DNA of 64,000 bases from Chloroflexota bacterium (GTDB taxonomy: Bacteria > Chloroflexota > Anaerolineae > Aggregatilineales > Phototrophicaceae), in NCBI GenBank assembly GCA_026707225.1, contig JAPOXG010000095.1, positions 62,001-126,000 of the forward strand, in the 5' to 3' direction. Shown here in pieces: positions 24,507 to 33,586 of the stretch. The position numbers and the translations under genes are program-made. Below the pieces are notes generated by a model. It ran no database searches and was not told the origin of the DNA. It saw only the letters and a list, made by a program, of their open reading frames with translations. How positions within the stretch are numbered: the stretch's first letter is position 1; each line of letters starts with the position of its first letter.

Positions 24507-25829
24507 TTACTTGCTCGCCACCCTCAGCGTCACCTCAATCTGCAAGATCTCGCCATCGCGCAGGATATCGAGCGTCACCCGCTCGCCCGGCTCGTGGAAA
24601 TAGATGCGGTTGCGCAGGTCGATCTCCATCGTGACCGGCTCGCCAGCGACCGCGATGATGATGTCGCCTTCCTGAACGCCGGCTTTCACCGCGGGCAGGC
24701 CTTCGATGACCTCGGCGATGTAGGCGCCCTGATTGACCGAGCGGCCCTCAAAGTGGGGGCTGTCCGGCTCCAGCTGCAGGTAGCGCACGCCCAGCGTGAC
24801 CTGCTTCTCGTGCAAGCCCAGCCACTGCGAGCGATCCTGCTCGACCGGCTCGACATCGCCGAAGATCAGCAGCGGCGCCGCCGATACAGGTACGTCGAAT
24901 CGCAGGGTGCGATTCATGCGCTCGACTGCGATTTTGATCGTGTCGCCACTGAACAGGTCATACGCTGCTTCTACCGGCGCGCCATTTGCTTCGACGATGA
25001 GGTCAAATTGGCGCAGACCAGCCGCATACAGCTCATGCGCCGGATCCAGGACGCTCACGACAACGAAGCCATCACCGTAACCCAGCTCGATATTTTGGGA
25101 GACGTAAGCGCGTTCAACCTCCAGGCGCGGATGCGGCCGGCGTGGCGGACCGCGACGGGGATCGCGCCGGCGGTGGTCTTCGGCGAAGACCTTGATCGTC
25201 ATTGCCCGCTCGCCGCGCAAGATGTCGAATCTGAGCGGATCGCCTGCGTTCAGGACGGAAACGGCCGCGTCGGCTTCGCCAATGGTGTGCACGTCGCCGC
25301 CATTAATCGCGGTGATTTCGTCGTAAATGTGGAAACCGGCGGTCGCAATCTCCGAATCGGACAAGGCGCCCATCACCAGCAGCTTGTCATCGCACTGCGC
25401 AACAAACAGACCGACCGAGGCCAGATCCAATGGCATCGCGTAATCGGGATTCTCGAACAAATCCTCGGGCAGCGCCATGAGCGTCAGATCTTGCTCGAAG
25501 CGCCGGCCGGCGCGGTCAATGCTCAAGGAAATGGTGGCACCGATTTCGTGTTTCCAAACCACTTCGCGCACGTTTTCAACGCGGAGGGTTTCGCCATTGA
25601 CAGCCATGACGATATCGCCCGCTTTCATTTCCACCTCGGCCGCAGGCGTATTGGGGATGATGCCGGTGACGAACAGCCCTTCATCGTGATACCAGTACCG
25701 GATGCCGATGAACGGAGGAGTGGCCGCGCTTGCACTTGGCGCTTCCTCCTGCGCCAATGCGACGGCGGGCGTCATCAATAGCGTCAACAGGACGAGAACG
25801 CATAAGAAAATGCCTAGGATTCGTTTCAT
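24507..25829 (-). CDS. Secreted protein with four PDZ-like domains
   Basis: A 440-residue exported protein. Residues 1-26 form a signal peptide (MKRILGIFLCVLVLLTLLMT, PAVALA). Four PDZ-like units follow, each with a carboxylate-loop/Gly-Asp-Ile pattern: LFVTGIIPNTPAAEVEMKAGDIVMAVNGE (about 52-80), a second around VGLFVAQCDDKLLVMGALSD-HIYDEITAINGG (140-180), a third around ELYAAGLRQFDLIVEANGAP (270-290) and a fourth YIAEVIEGLPAVKAGVQEGDIIIAVAGEP (375-403). No protease domain is present, unlike HtrA or CtpA. It may be a periplasm-side scaffold that binds C-termini or regulates a protease. Between PDZ2 and PDZ3 is a very basic Arg/Pro-rich linker. Start at 25829 has AAGGGGG upstream. Own promoter and terminator. 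Confidence 0.85.
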   Translation of the reverse strand: MKRILGIFLCVLVLLTLLMTPAVALAQEEAPSASAATPPFIGIRYWYHDEGLFVTGIIPNTPAAEVEMKAGDIVMAVNGETLRVENVREVVWKHEIGATISLSIDRAGRRFEQDLTLMALPEDLFENPDYAMPLDLASVGLFVAQCDDKLLVMGALSDSEIATAGFHIYDEITAINGGDVHTIGEADAAVSVLNAGDPLRFDILRGERAMTIKVFAEDHRRRDPRRGPPRRPHPRLEVERAYVSQNIELGYGDGFVVVSVLDPAHELYAAGLRQFDLIVEANGAPVEAAYDLFSGDTIKIAVERMNRTLRFDVPVSAAPLLIFGDVEPVEQDRSQWLGLHEKQVTLGVRYLQLEPDSPHFEGRSVNQGAYIAEVIEGLPAVKAGVQEGDIIIAVAGEPVTMEIDLRNRIYFHEPGERVTLDILRDGEILQIEVTLRVASK

Positions 25830-25903
25830 TGTGGGATGCCCCCTTAACTTCAACAGACTGCTCAAGCAATTGGTCATGCTTCAAAAGTAGCTTACTACCG
25901 ATA

Positions 25904-25932
25904 ACTTTATCTCATTTGTTGCCCGCGGTCAA
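25904..25932 (-). promoter_or_regulatory. Predicted promoter of the PDZ-protein gene
   Basis: Minus-strand TTGACC at 25932-25927 and TAAAGT at 25909-25904 with a 17-base spacer, about 75 bases before the ATG at 25829. Five of six and four of six consensus matches. Confidence 0.4.
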
Positions 25933-26017
25933 ATATTTGTTGAGGTCCCGCCTGCCATTTCCAACGCGGTCAAAATTGAATGCCACGTTTCCCGCAATCA
26001 GAATCTATGAGTTCGGC

Positions 26018-27037
26018 TTATCTGTCGCCGTCCTTGTTCCCGCCAAACAGGCGCTTGCCGACCGCGCTGCCGAAGAGCGTGCCAGCAATTGACGTATCAT
26101 ATTGGACGCGCGCGGAAGGCTGCTCGCCCCAATCGCCTTTATGACGCTTGTTGATCCACTCCTGGTATTCATCCGAGGCCTCGATCAAGAATGCTTCAAT
26201 GGCGCTTTCGTCGCCTTCCGCAAGTCGATCGCGCAATTGACGCAAGGTCGCCAAAAACTCGTCGATGGCGCGTACCAACGAGTCGCTATTCGCCAGCCAT
26301 TCATCGCGCAGCGCATCGGGATGGTGGGTCAGCAGGTAGCGCGTCAGTACATTGAAGGGCGGGTTCGTCAGGCGTTGCGCGTCGCCCCAGGCATTGTGCT
26401 TCATGGCGGCTGAGTAGGCGGCAACGCTGAGCACTTGCGGTATCTCTTCCGTGACTGTTGTCAAACTGTCGTGCTCGGCGGGATCAAGAAAATGCGGCTT
26501 GCCATCGAGGATAAGCGAGAAGTTGACGGCGAGGTCAATCGCTTCCCTGATGCTGTTGACAGCCGGTGTCAGATAAATCCGGCAATCGTGGAAGTAGTCA
26601 TCGGCGGCATACTCGGGCGTCAACTGATGCTCCAGCATGTAATCCGCATTGACAATGGGACTGAAGCCGATCAGGTGATGTTCGTCATTCAGGAACTCGG
26701 CCGCCCAGCGAAGCGACGGCTGCTTTATCACCGCCGTGTCCAGGATAACAACGCCTTCCCGCAAAGACGCAGCCACCAATTCATAGCCGGCGCGCAGGTC
26801 TTCGAATGGCAAGTTCATGATGACCAGGTCAGCGGATTCAACAGCGGCGTAGGCTTTGCGCTCTACTTTGTCAAAGACCTTGAGTTTGCGCGCGGGCTTT
26901 TCAAAGTCTTCGCGGCTGTCGTAGCCGATAAGCTCAAAGCGGTGCTGGCCCCCTTTTTCGACGTAGGTTCGCAGGCGCAGCGCAATCGAGGCGCCGAGCC
27001 GGTCCAAACCGAGAATAGCGACCGTCAACTTTGCCAT
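26018..27037 (-). CDS. Prephenate dehydrogenase-like NAD(P)-binding protein
   Basis: A 339-residue protein with an N-terminal Rossmann motif (VAILGLDRLGASIALRLR, 6-23) and the organisation of the TyrA/prephenate dehydrogenase family: ADLVIMNLPFEDL, VVILDTAVIKQPSLRWAAEFL, then LIGFSPIVNADYML in place of the usual GxHPMxG, followed by an all-alpha dimerisation half (AVNFSLILDGKPHFLDPAEHDSLTTVTEEIPQVLS). The His-Asp pair in AEHDSL is the usual conserved site after the hinge, but the missing HPM motif suggests the substrate may not be prephenate. GAGGAT lies six bases before the ATG at 27037. Isolated gene; no aromatic biosynthesis genes nearby. Confidence 0.7.
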   Translation of the reverse strand: MAKLTVAILGLDRLGASIALRLRTYVEKGGQHRFELIGYDSREDFEKPARKLKVFDKVERKAYAAVESADLVIMNLPFEDLRAGYELVAASLREGVVILDTAVIKQPSLRWAAEFLNDEHHLIGFSPIVNADYMLEHQLTPEYAADDYFHDCRIYLTPAVNSIREAIDLAVNFSLILDGKPHFLDPAEHDSLTTVTEEIPQVLSVAAYSAAMKHNAWGDAQRLTNPPFNVLTRYLLTHHPDALRDEWLANSDSLVRAIDEFLATLRQLRDRLAEGDESAIEAFLIEASDEYQEWINKRHKGDWGEQPSARVQYDTSIAGTLFGSAVGKRLFGGNKDGDR

Positions 27038-27223
27038 GGCTAGATCCTCATGTCTATAGAGCCGCGTCACCCAACTATATCGCAGGGAGCGGCAACCTTT
27101 CTATAGCCAACTCGACGCTCCATATAGTGCGCCCCCTTGCTCGCGCAAGGAGAGGGATCGTTATTTTGTGTGAGCGCGGCTGTATCTTTTCGCTGTCGCC
27201 GGGCGGCTACCGGCGGACACGTG

Positions 27224-27751
27224 TCAGCATTGCCCGTCGGCGCGTTGCAGGCTCGCCAGCAGCTCGTAGCGCTGACTGTTGCGATGCCGCTCCGGGTCGT
27301 CCTGATGGCTTTCCACCAACCAGATGACATCAGCGCCTGAGTCGCAGTTTCGCAGAATCTCGCCGCTCCACTTCGCGTGATGTCGCCGCAGGACGAATGG
27401 CGCGCGCCAGAAACTGATAGTTTCATCCTCGCTTAAGCGACGGCTCAAACGGGGGGCAATCGCCTCGATGATCACGGCGAAGGTCTTTTGCCAAGTCGAA
27501 AGATGACAGCGTGATTTGCCCACATCGTGCAGCAGCGCCGCGGTCCTGAGCGACCTTGGCGCGGCGGGATCAGCCTTGAGCGCCTTCCGCAGCACGTTCA
27601 GGCTGTGCAGCTGTTCCGACCGCGACATCAAGCGAAAGGCATGGTACTCGCAAGGGGACAGATGCCGGCGCGCCAAGTCCAAATCGGGCGATCTGGCGAA
27701 GGCGAACAGGGCGCCGGCGCCTTGCGCGAAACGGTGAACAGCCCCCTTCAT
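27224..27751 (-). CDS. HD-domain phosphohydrolase-like protein
   Basis: A 175-residue protein with an HD-type core: SEQLHSLNVLRKAL (first His), RTAALLHDVGKSRCHLS (His-Asp), FVLRRHHAKWSGEIL (His) and VIWLVESHQDD (final Asp). HD proteins hydrolyse phosphodiesters or phosphomonoesters of nucleotides; the substrate here is unknown. The start ATG at 27751 lies four bases past the stop of the M50 protease gene, so the two are probably co-transcribed and coupled. The frame is open farther upstream within the protease gene but that extension lacks family character. Between this gene and the next (27038-27223) nothing else is evident. Confidence 0.75.
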   Translation of the reverse strand: MKGAVHRFAQGAGALFAFARSPDLDLARRHLSPCEYHAFRLMSRSEQLHSLNVLRKALKADPAAPRSLRTAALLHDVGKSRCHLSTWQKTFAVIIEAIAPRLSRRLSEDETISFWRAPFVLRRHHAKWSGEILRNCDSGADVIWLVESHQDDPERHRNSQRYELLASLQRADGQC

Positions 27752-27755
27752 CAAG

Positions 27756-28502
27756 TTAAAATAGCAGGAGGCGGAGCAGGGCGTTTGTCGGCTGCGCGAT
27801 GAACATGCCAAAGGGATTGAAGCCGCTAAATGGCATGAAGGAAATGAAAATGAGCGCGATGAAGACGTAGTAACTCGCCATCTGCCAATCCCGCCATTTG
27901 AACGCCGGGCGCATGAGAAACTCGGAGAGTGGACGCAAACTCCGCTGGATGACGACGGGAACTTGCATGTGATTCAGCCAGCGGCCCGGCAGCAAGCTCA
28001 AGACGATATGCCAGCCGTCAATCGGGAAGAGTGGAATCAGATTGAAGACGAAGAGCAGCAGATTCCAGAATACCATCGCGTAGAGGAGCGCCGCCAACAT
28101 GCTTATCGGATCGGCGATCGACACTTGACCATAATAAGCCAGGAAGCCATGCGCGCTTAACCCGCTGAAGCGCAGCATGATGGCAAAGATCAGCGCCAGC
28201 CCCAAGTTGGAAAAGGGACCAGCCGCGACCGCCGCCAAGTAGCCCTTGCGTGGATCACGCATACGTTCCGCCGAAATCGGGGCGCTGCCCAGAATGCCGA
28301 AGCCGATGATCGCGAACATCAGCCAGCCCACCCAATTGATGTGCGCCAGTGGGTTCAAGGTCAGCCGTCCTTGCAGTCTCGGTACCTCGTCGCCCATCTT
28401 CCAGGCGACGTAATTGTGCGCGAATTCGTGCACCGTCATGGCGGCGCCGAGGACGATCAGATTGATGATGATTGTGATCGGGTTCAGGTCGAGAAAAGCC
28501 AT
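27756..28502 (-). CDS. Site-2-protease-type membrane metalloprotease (M50 family)
   Basis: A 248-residue membrane protease. The zinc site HExxH is HEFAH at residues 25-29 in the first helix, and the third ligand lies in NLIPLFPIDG (Asp 162). Five or six hydrophobic segments cover most of the chain; no PDZ domain is inserted, so it belongs to the small M50B-like group found in many thermophiles and Chloroflexota rather than RseP. Such enzymes cut transmembrane segments of regulators. The HD-domain gene follows immediately. A promoter candidate lies about 35-60 bases upstream. Confidence 0.9.
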   Translation of the reverse strand: MAFLDLNPITIIINLIVLGAAMTVHEFAHNYVAWKMGDEVPRLQGRLTLNPLAHINWVGWLMFAIIGFGILGSAPISAERMRDPRKGYLAAVAAGPFSNLGLALIFAIMLRFSGLSAHGFLAYYGQVSIADPISMLAALLYAMVFWNLLLFVFNLIPLFPIDGWHIVLSLLPGRWLNHMQVPVVIQRSLRPLSEFLMRPAFKWRDWQMASYYVFIALIFISFMPFSGFNPFGMFIAQPTNALLRLLLF

Positions 28503-28881
28503 ATCGTCACTTCACTCTAATTTGCTAGCATCTTCAATATACACGATTTCACGCTGATTTGGAAAATGCATATATATCGCTGTTTCGTTGACAGGTTTGC
28601 CATCGGTCGCGCTTCGCCATCTTTTAGGATGCTCGGCGTAATTGGCAGCCTTTGAGAATTGACAAGAGGATGACGGGCACAGAGGGATGATTGATCTGCG
28701 CTGTCTGCGCGAACCAGAGCGTCTCCCGCTGTCGCCGCGCTCTACAAATCAGTTCCTTTGGGCGCAATCAGTGTTAAAGTAGTGGCGAGGCGATGCAGGC
28801 ATAATGCCGCGCGTCGCCACCGATATGTCTTGCAATAGATGATGGACTTATGCGATCTATCTTTGCCCGGGAATCCACTGC
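28503..28881. other. Divergent intergenic region
   Basis: About 380 bases between the M50 gene (minus) and the glycosyltransferase gene (plus). Apart from the minus-strand promoter candidate I see no gene or long repeat. Two TTGACA sequences on the plus strand (near 28590 and 28657) lack a matching -10 box at 16-18 bases. Confidence 0.5.
28536..28564 (-). promoter_or_regulatory. Predicted promoter of the M50 protease gene
   Basis: Minus-strand TATATT at 28541-28536 (five of six) with TTCCAA at 28564-28559, spacer 17 bases. The -35 match is weak. Confidence 0.35.
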
Positions 28882-30042
28882 GTGACCAAGAGGGTCCTGT
28901 TCCTGTTCTCCGATACCGGCGGCGGGCACCGCTCGGCGTTTCAGGCGATTCAAGACGCCATGAAGATTCGCTATGGCGACGCCGTCGACTTCGACGCGGT
29001 GGATGTCTTGCGCGAATGCAAGTGGCCGCTAAACAAGCAGCCGGAACTGTATCCGCGCGTGGTCAATACCTCCAAAATTTTGTGGGCGCTGGTTTATCAC
29101 AGTTTCGATGGCAAGCGCCGCACCGGTCTCGCGCGTCAGCTGATCTATCGCAACAACCGGCGGATCCTGCGCCGAATCGTCGCCGAGCATCCGGCCGATG
29201 TCGTCGTCTGCACCCATTCCGTCATCGGCAATCCGTCTTTTCGCGCCTTGCTCACGCTGGAAGAACGCCCGCCATTCCTGACCGTCGTCACCGATTTGGT
29301 CACGACGCCATCCTTCTGGTACGATCCGCGCGTCGATCATTGCTTCGTGCCGACTGCGACCGCCTTCCGCCGTGGTCTGCGTCTGGGCATGTCGCCTTCT
29401 CAGATGCAGATCACCGGCCTGCCCGTGAACCCGCACTTCATCAATTCGATGACGACAAAAGAAGCGGCGCGCGCCGAATTTAAGTTCGATCCCGATTTGC
29501 CTGCTGTTTTGATCGTCGCTGGCGGTGAAGGCATGGGCACCATTCAAAAAATGGTGGAAGCCTTGGACGCCCGGCCGCTGGATGCGCAGCTATTGGTGGT
29601 CTGTGGCCGTAACGAGGAACTGAAGACTAAGCTGGAAAATCGGAGCTGGACGAATCCGCATCACATCTTCGGATTCGTCACCAACCATCAAGCGATGCCG
29701 CGCATCATGGCTGCCTCCGATATCATCGTCACCAAAGCCGGCCCTTCCACGATCAGCGAAGCCGCCATCGCCGGACTGCCGATGATCATCAGCGATCGTA
29801 TCCCGGGCCAGGAGACGGGAAACGTGCGGCTGGTCACCGAGAATAAGGCCGGCGTCTACCTGCCCAAGCCGGAGAAAGTGGCGGAGCGGATTCGGGAATG
29901 GCTTGAGGAAGGACCCGAAGCGCTAGCGGAGCGCGCGGCAAACGCCAGGCGCATCGCCCGGCCTGACGCGGTTTGGGAAATCGCCAGCGCCGTTTGGGAT
30001 TGGGCGAATCGCCCGAAGTTCGCCCGATCGCGCCTGTCCTAG
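28882..30042 (+). CDS. MGDG-synthase/UgtP-like glycolipid glycosyltransferase (GT28 type)
   Basis: The 386-residue protein resembles the processive diacylglycerol glucosyltransferase UgtP and plant MGDG synthase: an N-terminal Gly-rich acceptor motif FSDTGGGHRSAFQAIQDA at 9-26, the MGDG-synthase-type domain up to about 170 (VVVCTHSVIGN, TVVTDL), and a GT-B C-terminal domain with GGEGMG, VVCGRNEEL, FGFVTNHQAMPRIMAASDIIVTKAGPSTISEA and the donor-site LPMIISDRIPGQETGN. It probably transfers a hexose to diacylglycerol on the inner face of the membrane. Start is a GTG at 28882 with only a weak upstream GGGAA. Convergent with and overlapping by four bases the next gene. Confidence 0.85.
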   Translation: MTKRVLFLFSDTGGGHRSAFQAIQDAMKIRYGDAVDFDAVDVLRECKWPLNKQPELYPRVVNTSKILWALVYHSFDGKRRTGLARQLIYRNNRRILRRIVAEHPADVVVCTHSVIGNPSFRALLTLEERPPFLTVVTDLVTTPSFWYDPRVDHCFVPTATAFRRGLRLGMSPSQMQITGLPVNPHFINSMTTKEAARAEFKFDPDLPAVLIVAGGEGMGTIQKMVEALDARPLDAQLLVVCGRNEELKTKLENRSWTNPHHIFGFVTNHQAMPRIMAASDIIVTKAGPSTISEAAIAGLPMIISDRIPGQETGNVRLVTENKAGVYLPKPEKVAERIREWLEEGPEALAERAANARRIARPDAVWEIASAVWDWANRPKFARSRLS

Positions 30043-31136
30043 TGTTCTCCTATTTGGCCAAGGTAAATCGCGTCGGCAACGGTGACGAGCCGGCCATCTT
30101 CCAACTCGACCTTTAGCGTCGCGCCACTCTGCTCGGCCGCGACCAGCGCCGCCCGGCTCCGCTCGCTAAATCCAAGCGGACGAATTGTTCCCGCGATTGG
30201 GCTGCTGGCGATCCGCTGGCGCCCGTTTTCGATGTCGACGTGTACGAGGACGGATCGAATTTCGTCTTGCTCGCCAGCCAGTTCGCGGACTTGGGACAAG
30301 GCATAGACCGCCTGTTTGCCGTCCGCGCTGATCAGGATGTTGCCGCCCTCGCTGTAATTGCCGCGGGAGAGCGCTGGGATGGTCTGCTTTTCGCCGCTGT
30401 CCAAGGCATAGATTTCAACATCCAAGCCATTCGTCGCGCGATTCGGCGTCAGGCGCAGCATCCGATTCGCGCCAAAACCGATGGCGCAGAAACAAGTCTG
30501 ATCGCCCGGCAGCGCCCGGGTGACAAGCTCGCCTTCCACCAGCGCGAGCGCGAATAACCCGGTTCGCCGCCTATAAATCCCCGATTCCTCGCTGCCGAGC
30601 GCCAGCGCTTCCATGAAGATTTCGCTCTGGTCTTCGCCGAAGCTGATCGGCCGCAGTTGGATGCCGTCGCGTGGACCGTAAACCAATAGCTCGCGAATTT
30701 CCGTGCCAGCGACGTCGGAAAGCCAGGTCGCGGTAATCAGCTGCCCATCCTCTTCCCGGCGGCTGATGGACCAAACGATCCATTCTTTGTCATTTGATAC
30801 CGCCCAATCGACGCGATGCGATTCGGCTGTCAAGTTGATAAAGGGATGATCGCGGATGACGCCGTCAGCTTTCCCCAGTTTCACCTGCCGCTCGGCGATG
30901 TCAAAATAGATGACGCCGGTGGTGGCAAGCGTGAATCGCTCGCCAGTTGCGCTGAGCGTCGATTGATCGCCCGAGAGGAGATCAATGAAGATCACAACCG
31001 TCTGAGACGCGTTTTCCGCATTGCCTCTCGTGAAGACATCCCAGCTGCGCAGCTGCGGCTCGGGCTGCGCGCTGTCTTGGCCAAATGCAGTCCAAGCAGG
31101 CAGAAGCGCAAGCATGACAATGAGAATAGATTTCAT
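30039..31136 (-). CDS. Secreted protein of unknown function, beta-propeller-like
   Basis: A 365-residue protein with an N-terminal signal peptide (MKSILIVMLALLPAWTAFGQ). The mature part consists of short beta-strand-rich repeats with Trp/Asp-containing turns, such as DWAVSNDKEWIVWSISRR, ILISADGKQAVYALS and TIRPLGFSERSRAALVA, reminiscent of TolB/WD40-type propeller blades. No catalytic motif is recognised. The propeller assignment is inference from spacing and strand pattern. It converges with the glycosyltransferase gene, sharing the last four bases. Confidence 0.6.
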   Translation of the reverse strand: MKSILIVMLALLPAWTAFGQDSAQPEPQLRSWDVFTRGNAENASQTVVIFIDLLSGDQSTLSATGERFTLATTGVIYFDIAERQVKLGKADGVIRDHPFINLTAESHRVDWAVSNDKEWIVWSISRREEDGQLITATWLSDVAGTEIRELLVYGPRDGIQLRPISFGEDQSEIFMEALALGSEESGIYRRRTGLFALALVEGELVTRALPGDQTCFCAIGFGANRMLRLTPNRATNGLDVEIYALDSGEKQTIPALSRGNYSEGGNILISADGKQAVYALSQVRELAGEQDEIRSVLVHVDIENGRQRIASSPIAGTIRPLGFSERSRAALVAAEQSGATLKVELEDGRLVTVADAIYLGQIGEH

Positions 31137-31220
31137 GAATCGTAAGTTGTGTTCGCCAGGCTGACATCGATTATAGAGCCGAGTCGAGAAGCGGGCAATT
31201 TGACGACGCGTCTCGGAATC

Positions 31221-31247
31221 AAAAAGAGCCCCGCTTGGGCGAGGCTC
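31221..31247 (-). terminator. Rho-independent terminator of the 52-residue protein gene
   Basis: GAGCCCCGC at 31226-31234 pairs with GCGAGGCTC at 31239-31247 (nine pairs, one G-U) around a four-base loop. Read on the minus strand it is followed by TTTTTGATT. It begins 23 bases past the stop of the small gene. Confidence 0.85.
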
Positions 31248-31270
31248 ATCGGGCTAGAATGCCGATTCTC

Positions 31271-31429
31271 TCAGTAAGTCCTGCGATTGCGATGAAGTCG
31301 CCGCTGCATCCAATCGGTGGCTTTGCGGTGCTTCCTCTCGGTCAAGAAGCGCTCAATCCTCGCTTCTTCCATCAATTCGTGCATGCGCTGCTTGTGAAAG
31401 CTCGGCGTGATAATGCTCAAGTTCTCCAT
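31271..31429 (-). CDS. 52-residue basic hypothetical protein
   Basis: A minus-strand frame of 53 codons: MENLSIITPSFHKQRMHELM, then an Arg/Glu/Lys-rich amphipathic helix (EEARIERFLTERKHRKATDW) and a basic end MQRRLHRNRRTY. GGAGG lies six bases before the ATG and a strong terminator follows the stop, so this is a well-supported small gene despite its length. It has no signal peptide or membrane segment. Its charge suggests nucleic-acid or ribosome contact, but no family is recognised. The 210 bases upstream to the next gene hold nothing else. Confidence 0.7.
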   Translation of the reverse strand: MENLSIITPSFHKQRMHELMEEARIERFLTERKHRKATDWMQRRLHRNRRTY

Positions 31430-31639
31430 TGTGATCCTCCGCGCGGTTAAGATGATTCCTCCATTAGACTACACAACTTGGGCATATCTTACAAGGCTTT
31501 TCCTAAAACTGCTATGCAAATTATCTAGTCGCTTGAAGAATCCGGGAACGTCCGGCATTGGGGATTCAGCGGGCCTGCTGCTCTTGGCGCTTTATTGCTA
31601 CAATAGCGCACGGCGGAGGCGCTAGATGGAGGCGCGCTA

Positions 31640-32797
31640 TTGAAATCGGTCACGATTCAAGAGATAAAGCTGCATGTCATTGCGCTGCCCCTGGTCGAAT
31701 TGCTCAAGACCAGTTTCGGCGCTGAACCCTACAAGTCGGCCATCATCGTCGAAGCCGTAGATAGCGAAGGGCTCGTCGGCTGGGGCGAATCCGCTCTCAA
31801 GACCATGCCCTCTTATGGCTCAGAGACGATCCTGACCGCGCTGCACATCACCAGAGATTTTCTGATTCCCCAGCTGGTCGGCCAGCGCCTCGACTCGCCG
31901 ACCCAAGTCCCGGACTTGCTTAAGTCCGTACGCGGCAATCATCATGCCCGCGCCGGCGTCGAAGCGGCAATTTGGGATTTGATGGCGAAGGCGAATGGCA
32001 TGCGCCTCACCGACTATTTCGCCCGGCATCTGCCGCCTGGTCATACGCCGCGGGAATCGGCTCTGGTCGGCGTCAGCATCGGCATTCAGGAATCGCTGGA
32101 CGTGCAGATGGCGCTCATTCAGAGGCGTCTCGACGAAGGCTATCAGCGCATCAAGCTCAAGATCGCGCCCGGCTGGGACCTTGAATTGGCGCGCGCGGCG
32201 CGGCGGCATTTCCCCGATATCATGCTGATGCTGGATGCCAACAGCGCCTACACGCTGGCCGATGCCGATCATCTGCGCCAGTTGGATCAATTCGATCTGC
32301 TGATGATCGAGCAGCCGCTGGCTTACGACGATATCTACCAACACAGTCTGCTGCAGCCGCAGTTCAGCACGCCGATTTGCCTGGACGAAAGCATCTATTC
32401 AGCCCACGATTGGCGGATCGCCCTCGAGCTCGGCGCGGGGAAGGTCCTCAATCTCAAGCCTACGCGAGTCGGCGGCTTCAGCGAAAGCCTGAAAATATAT
32501 GAGCTCTGCGTCGAGCGCGCGACGCCGCTTTGGATCGGCGGCATGTTGGAAACCGGCATCGGCCGCGCCGCCAATTTGTCTTTCGCAGCGCTGCCGGGGG
32601 TGACGTTGCCCAGCGATATTTCAGCGACCGACCGCTATTTCGACCCCGATATCACCGAGCCGCCCTTCGTGTTGCGGGCTGATAGCGCGTTGAAGCTGCC
32701 CGAAGGGGCGGGCATCGGCGTCGAGGTGCAACGCGATCGCCTGGCTGAGGCGGAAGCGCGCTGGCGGGCGCGCAATCCCTATGCGCCGCTCTTTTAG
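31640..32797 (+). CDS. menC: o-Succinylbenzoate synthase / N-succinylamino-acid racemase-type enolase
   Basis: A 385-residue enolase-superfamily enzyme of the OSBS/NSAR branch. The capping domain occupies roughly residues 1-125; the barrel has the catalytic Lys-x-Lys (IKLK, Lys 172 and 174), metal ligands Asp 199 (LDANSAY), Glu 224 (IEQPL) and Asp 249 (LDES), and the second-face Lys 273 in LKPTRVGG. Length and motifs match the Bacillus/Amycolatopsis/Deinococcus type of MenC, enzymes that either make o-succinylbenzoate for menaquinone or racemise N-succinyl amino acids. No other men genes are in view, so the role stays open. TTG start at 31640 with GGAGG seven bases upstream. Confidence 0.85.
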   Translation: MKSVTIQEIKLHVIALPLVELLKTSFGAEPYKSAIIVEAVDSEGLVGWGESALKTMPSYGSETILTALHITRDFLIPQLVGQRLDSPTQVPDLLKSVRGNHHARAGVEAAIWDLMAKANGMRLTDYFARHLPPGHTPRESALVGVSIGIQESLDVQMALIQRRLDEGYQRIKLKIAPGWDLELARAARRHFPDIMLMLDANSAYTLADADHLRQLDQFDLLMIEQPLAYDDIYQHSLLQPQFSTPICLDESIYSAHDWRIALELGAGKVLNLKPTRVGGFSESLKIYELCVERATPLWIGGMLETGIGRAANLSFAALPGVTLPSDISATDRYFDPDITEPPFVLRADSALKLPEGAGIGVEVQRDRLAEAEARWRARNPYAPLF

Positions 32798-32806
32798 CGC
32801 CATGCC

Positions 32807-33421
32807 CTAGTACGGGCAGTCATATCTCACTTTCGGGAGCGCCTCGCGCGGCGGACCGTCCAATTCGAATGTCATGATCGAGGCTGTCGCCGGATAATCC
32901 ACTGGCAGCGCATATTCGATCAGCCTGTCCTTCATCAGCGCATCCGGTTCCACACCCTGGGCGTAGAGCCAGGGGAAGACCAGAATGTCGCCATGCGCGA
33001 CCGCAACCACCGACTCATTATTGTGCGCCGCGGCGATATGCGCCATGAAATCGAGGACACGCTCGAGCGCCATCTCCGGCGATTCATAGGGCGGCTCGTT
33101 GCCGCTATATAGATCCCAGCCCGCTGCTGCCAATTCCGCGATCGGGCGCCCCTCGTACGGCGTCAATACTTCGAGGATTCGCTCGTCGATCTGCGGCGAG
33201 AGCGCGTCCTGCCGCTGCGCCACGATCGACGCCGTTTGCCGCGCCCGCTCCATTGGGCTGCTGTAAATCGCTTTGATGGGCTTGTCAGCCAGCCATTCGC
33301 CAGCCGCTTGCGCCTGCTGGATCCCCAGTTCGCTCAGTCGAAAGCCGGGGAGGCGCCCGTAGAGGATGTTGGTCGGATTATGCACGTGCCCGTGCCGCAT
33401 GAGGTAAAGTCTAGTCGCCAA
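32807..33421 (-). CDS. Histidine phosphatase (phosphoglycerate mutase-like) family protein
   Basis: About 204 residues. The phosphate-accepting RHG is at 9-11 (LYLMRHGHVHN), followed by YSSPMERARQTASIVAQR and, later, VVAVAHGDIL with the second His. The sequence lies closer to the broad-range phosphatases (CobC/GpmB-like) than to glycolytic mutases. The TTG at 33421 is chosen because AGGGAG precedes it and the product then starts just before the RHG strand; a farther TTG at 33448 is possible. It converges with the menC-like gene, nine bases apart. Confidence 0.82.
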   Translation of the reverse strand: MATRLYLMRHGHVHNPTNILYGRLPGFRLSELGIQQAQAAGEWLADKPIKAIYSSPMERARQTASIVAQRQDALSPQIDERILEVLTPYEGRPIAELAAAGWDLYSGNEPPYESPEMALERVLDFMAHIAAAHNNESVVAVAHGDILVFPWLYAQGVEPDALMKDRLIEYALPVDYPATASIMTFELDGPPREALPKVRYDCPY

Positions 33422-33586
33422 GATTGTCTCCCTGGATCCGCGCCGCAAGACAGTCGCTCCATTCTACCACCGTCTCATTGACCCTTCGTTCAAGGTTGCG
33501 GCGACATCATTTTCACTAACGATTGTTCAGACTTTGACATATCATAGCGGAAACTGCCCGGTGGAATACATCAGGTTCAAGTCCGC

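Noticed and set aside
24594-25781. Plus-strand open frame of 395 codons opposite the PDZ protein
   Set aside because: Shadow of the PDZ gene, which has signal peptide, PDZ motifs, promoter and terminator on the minus strand.
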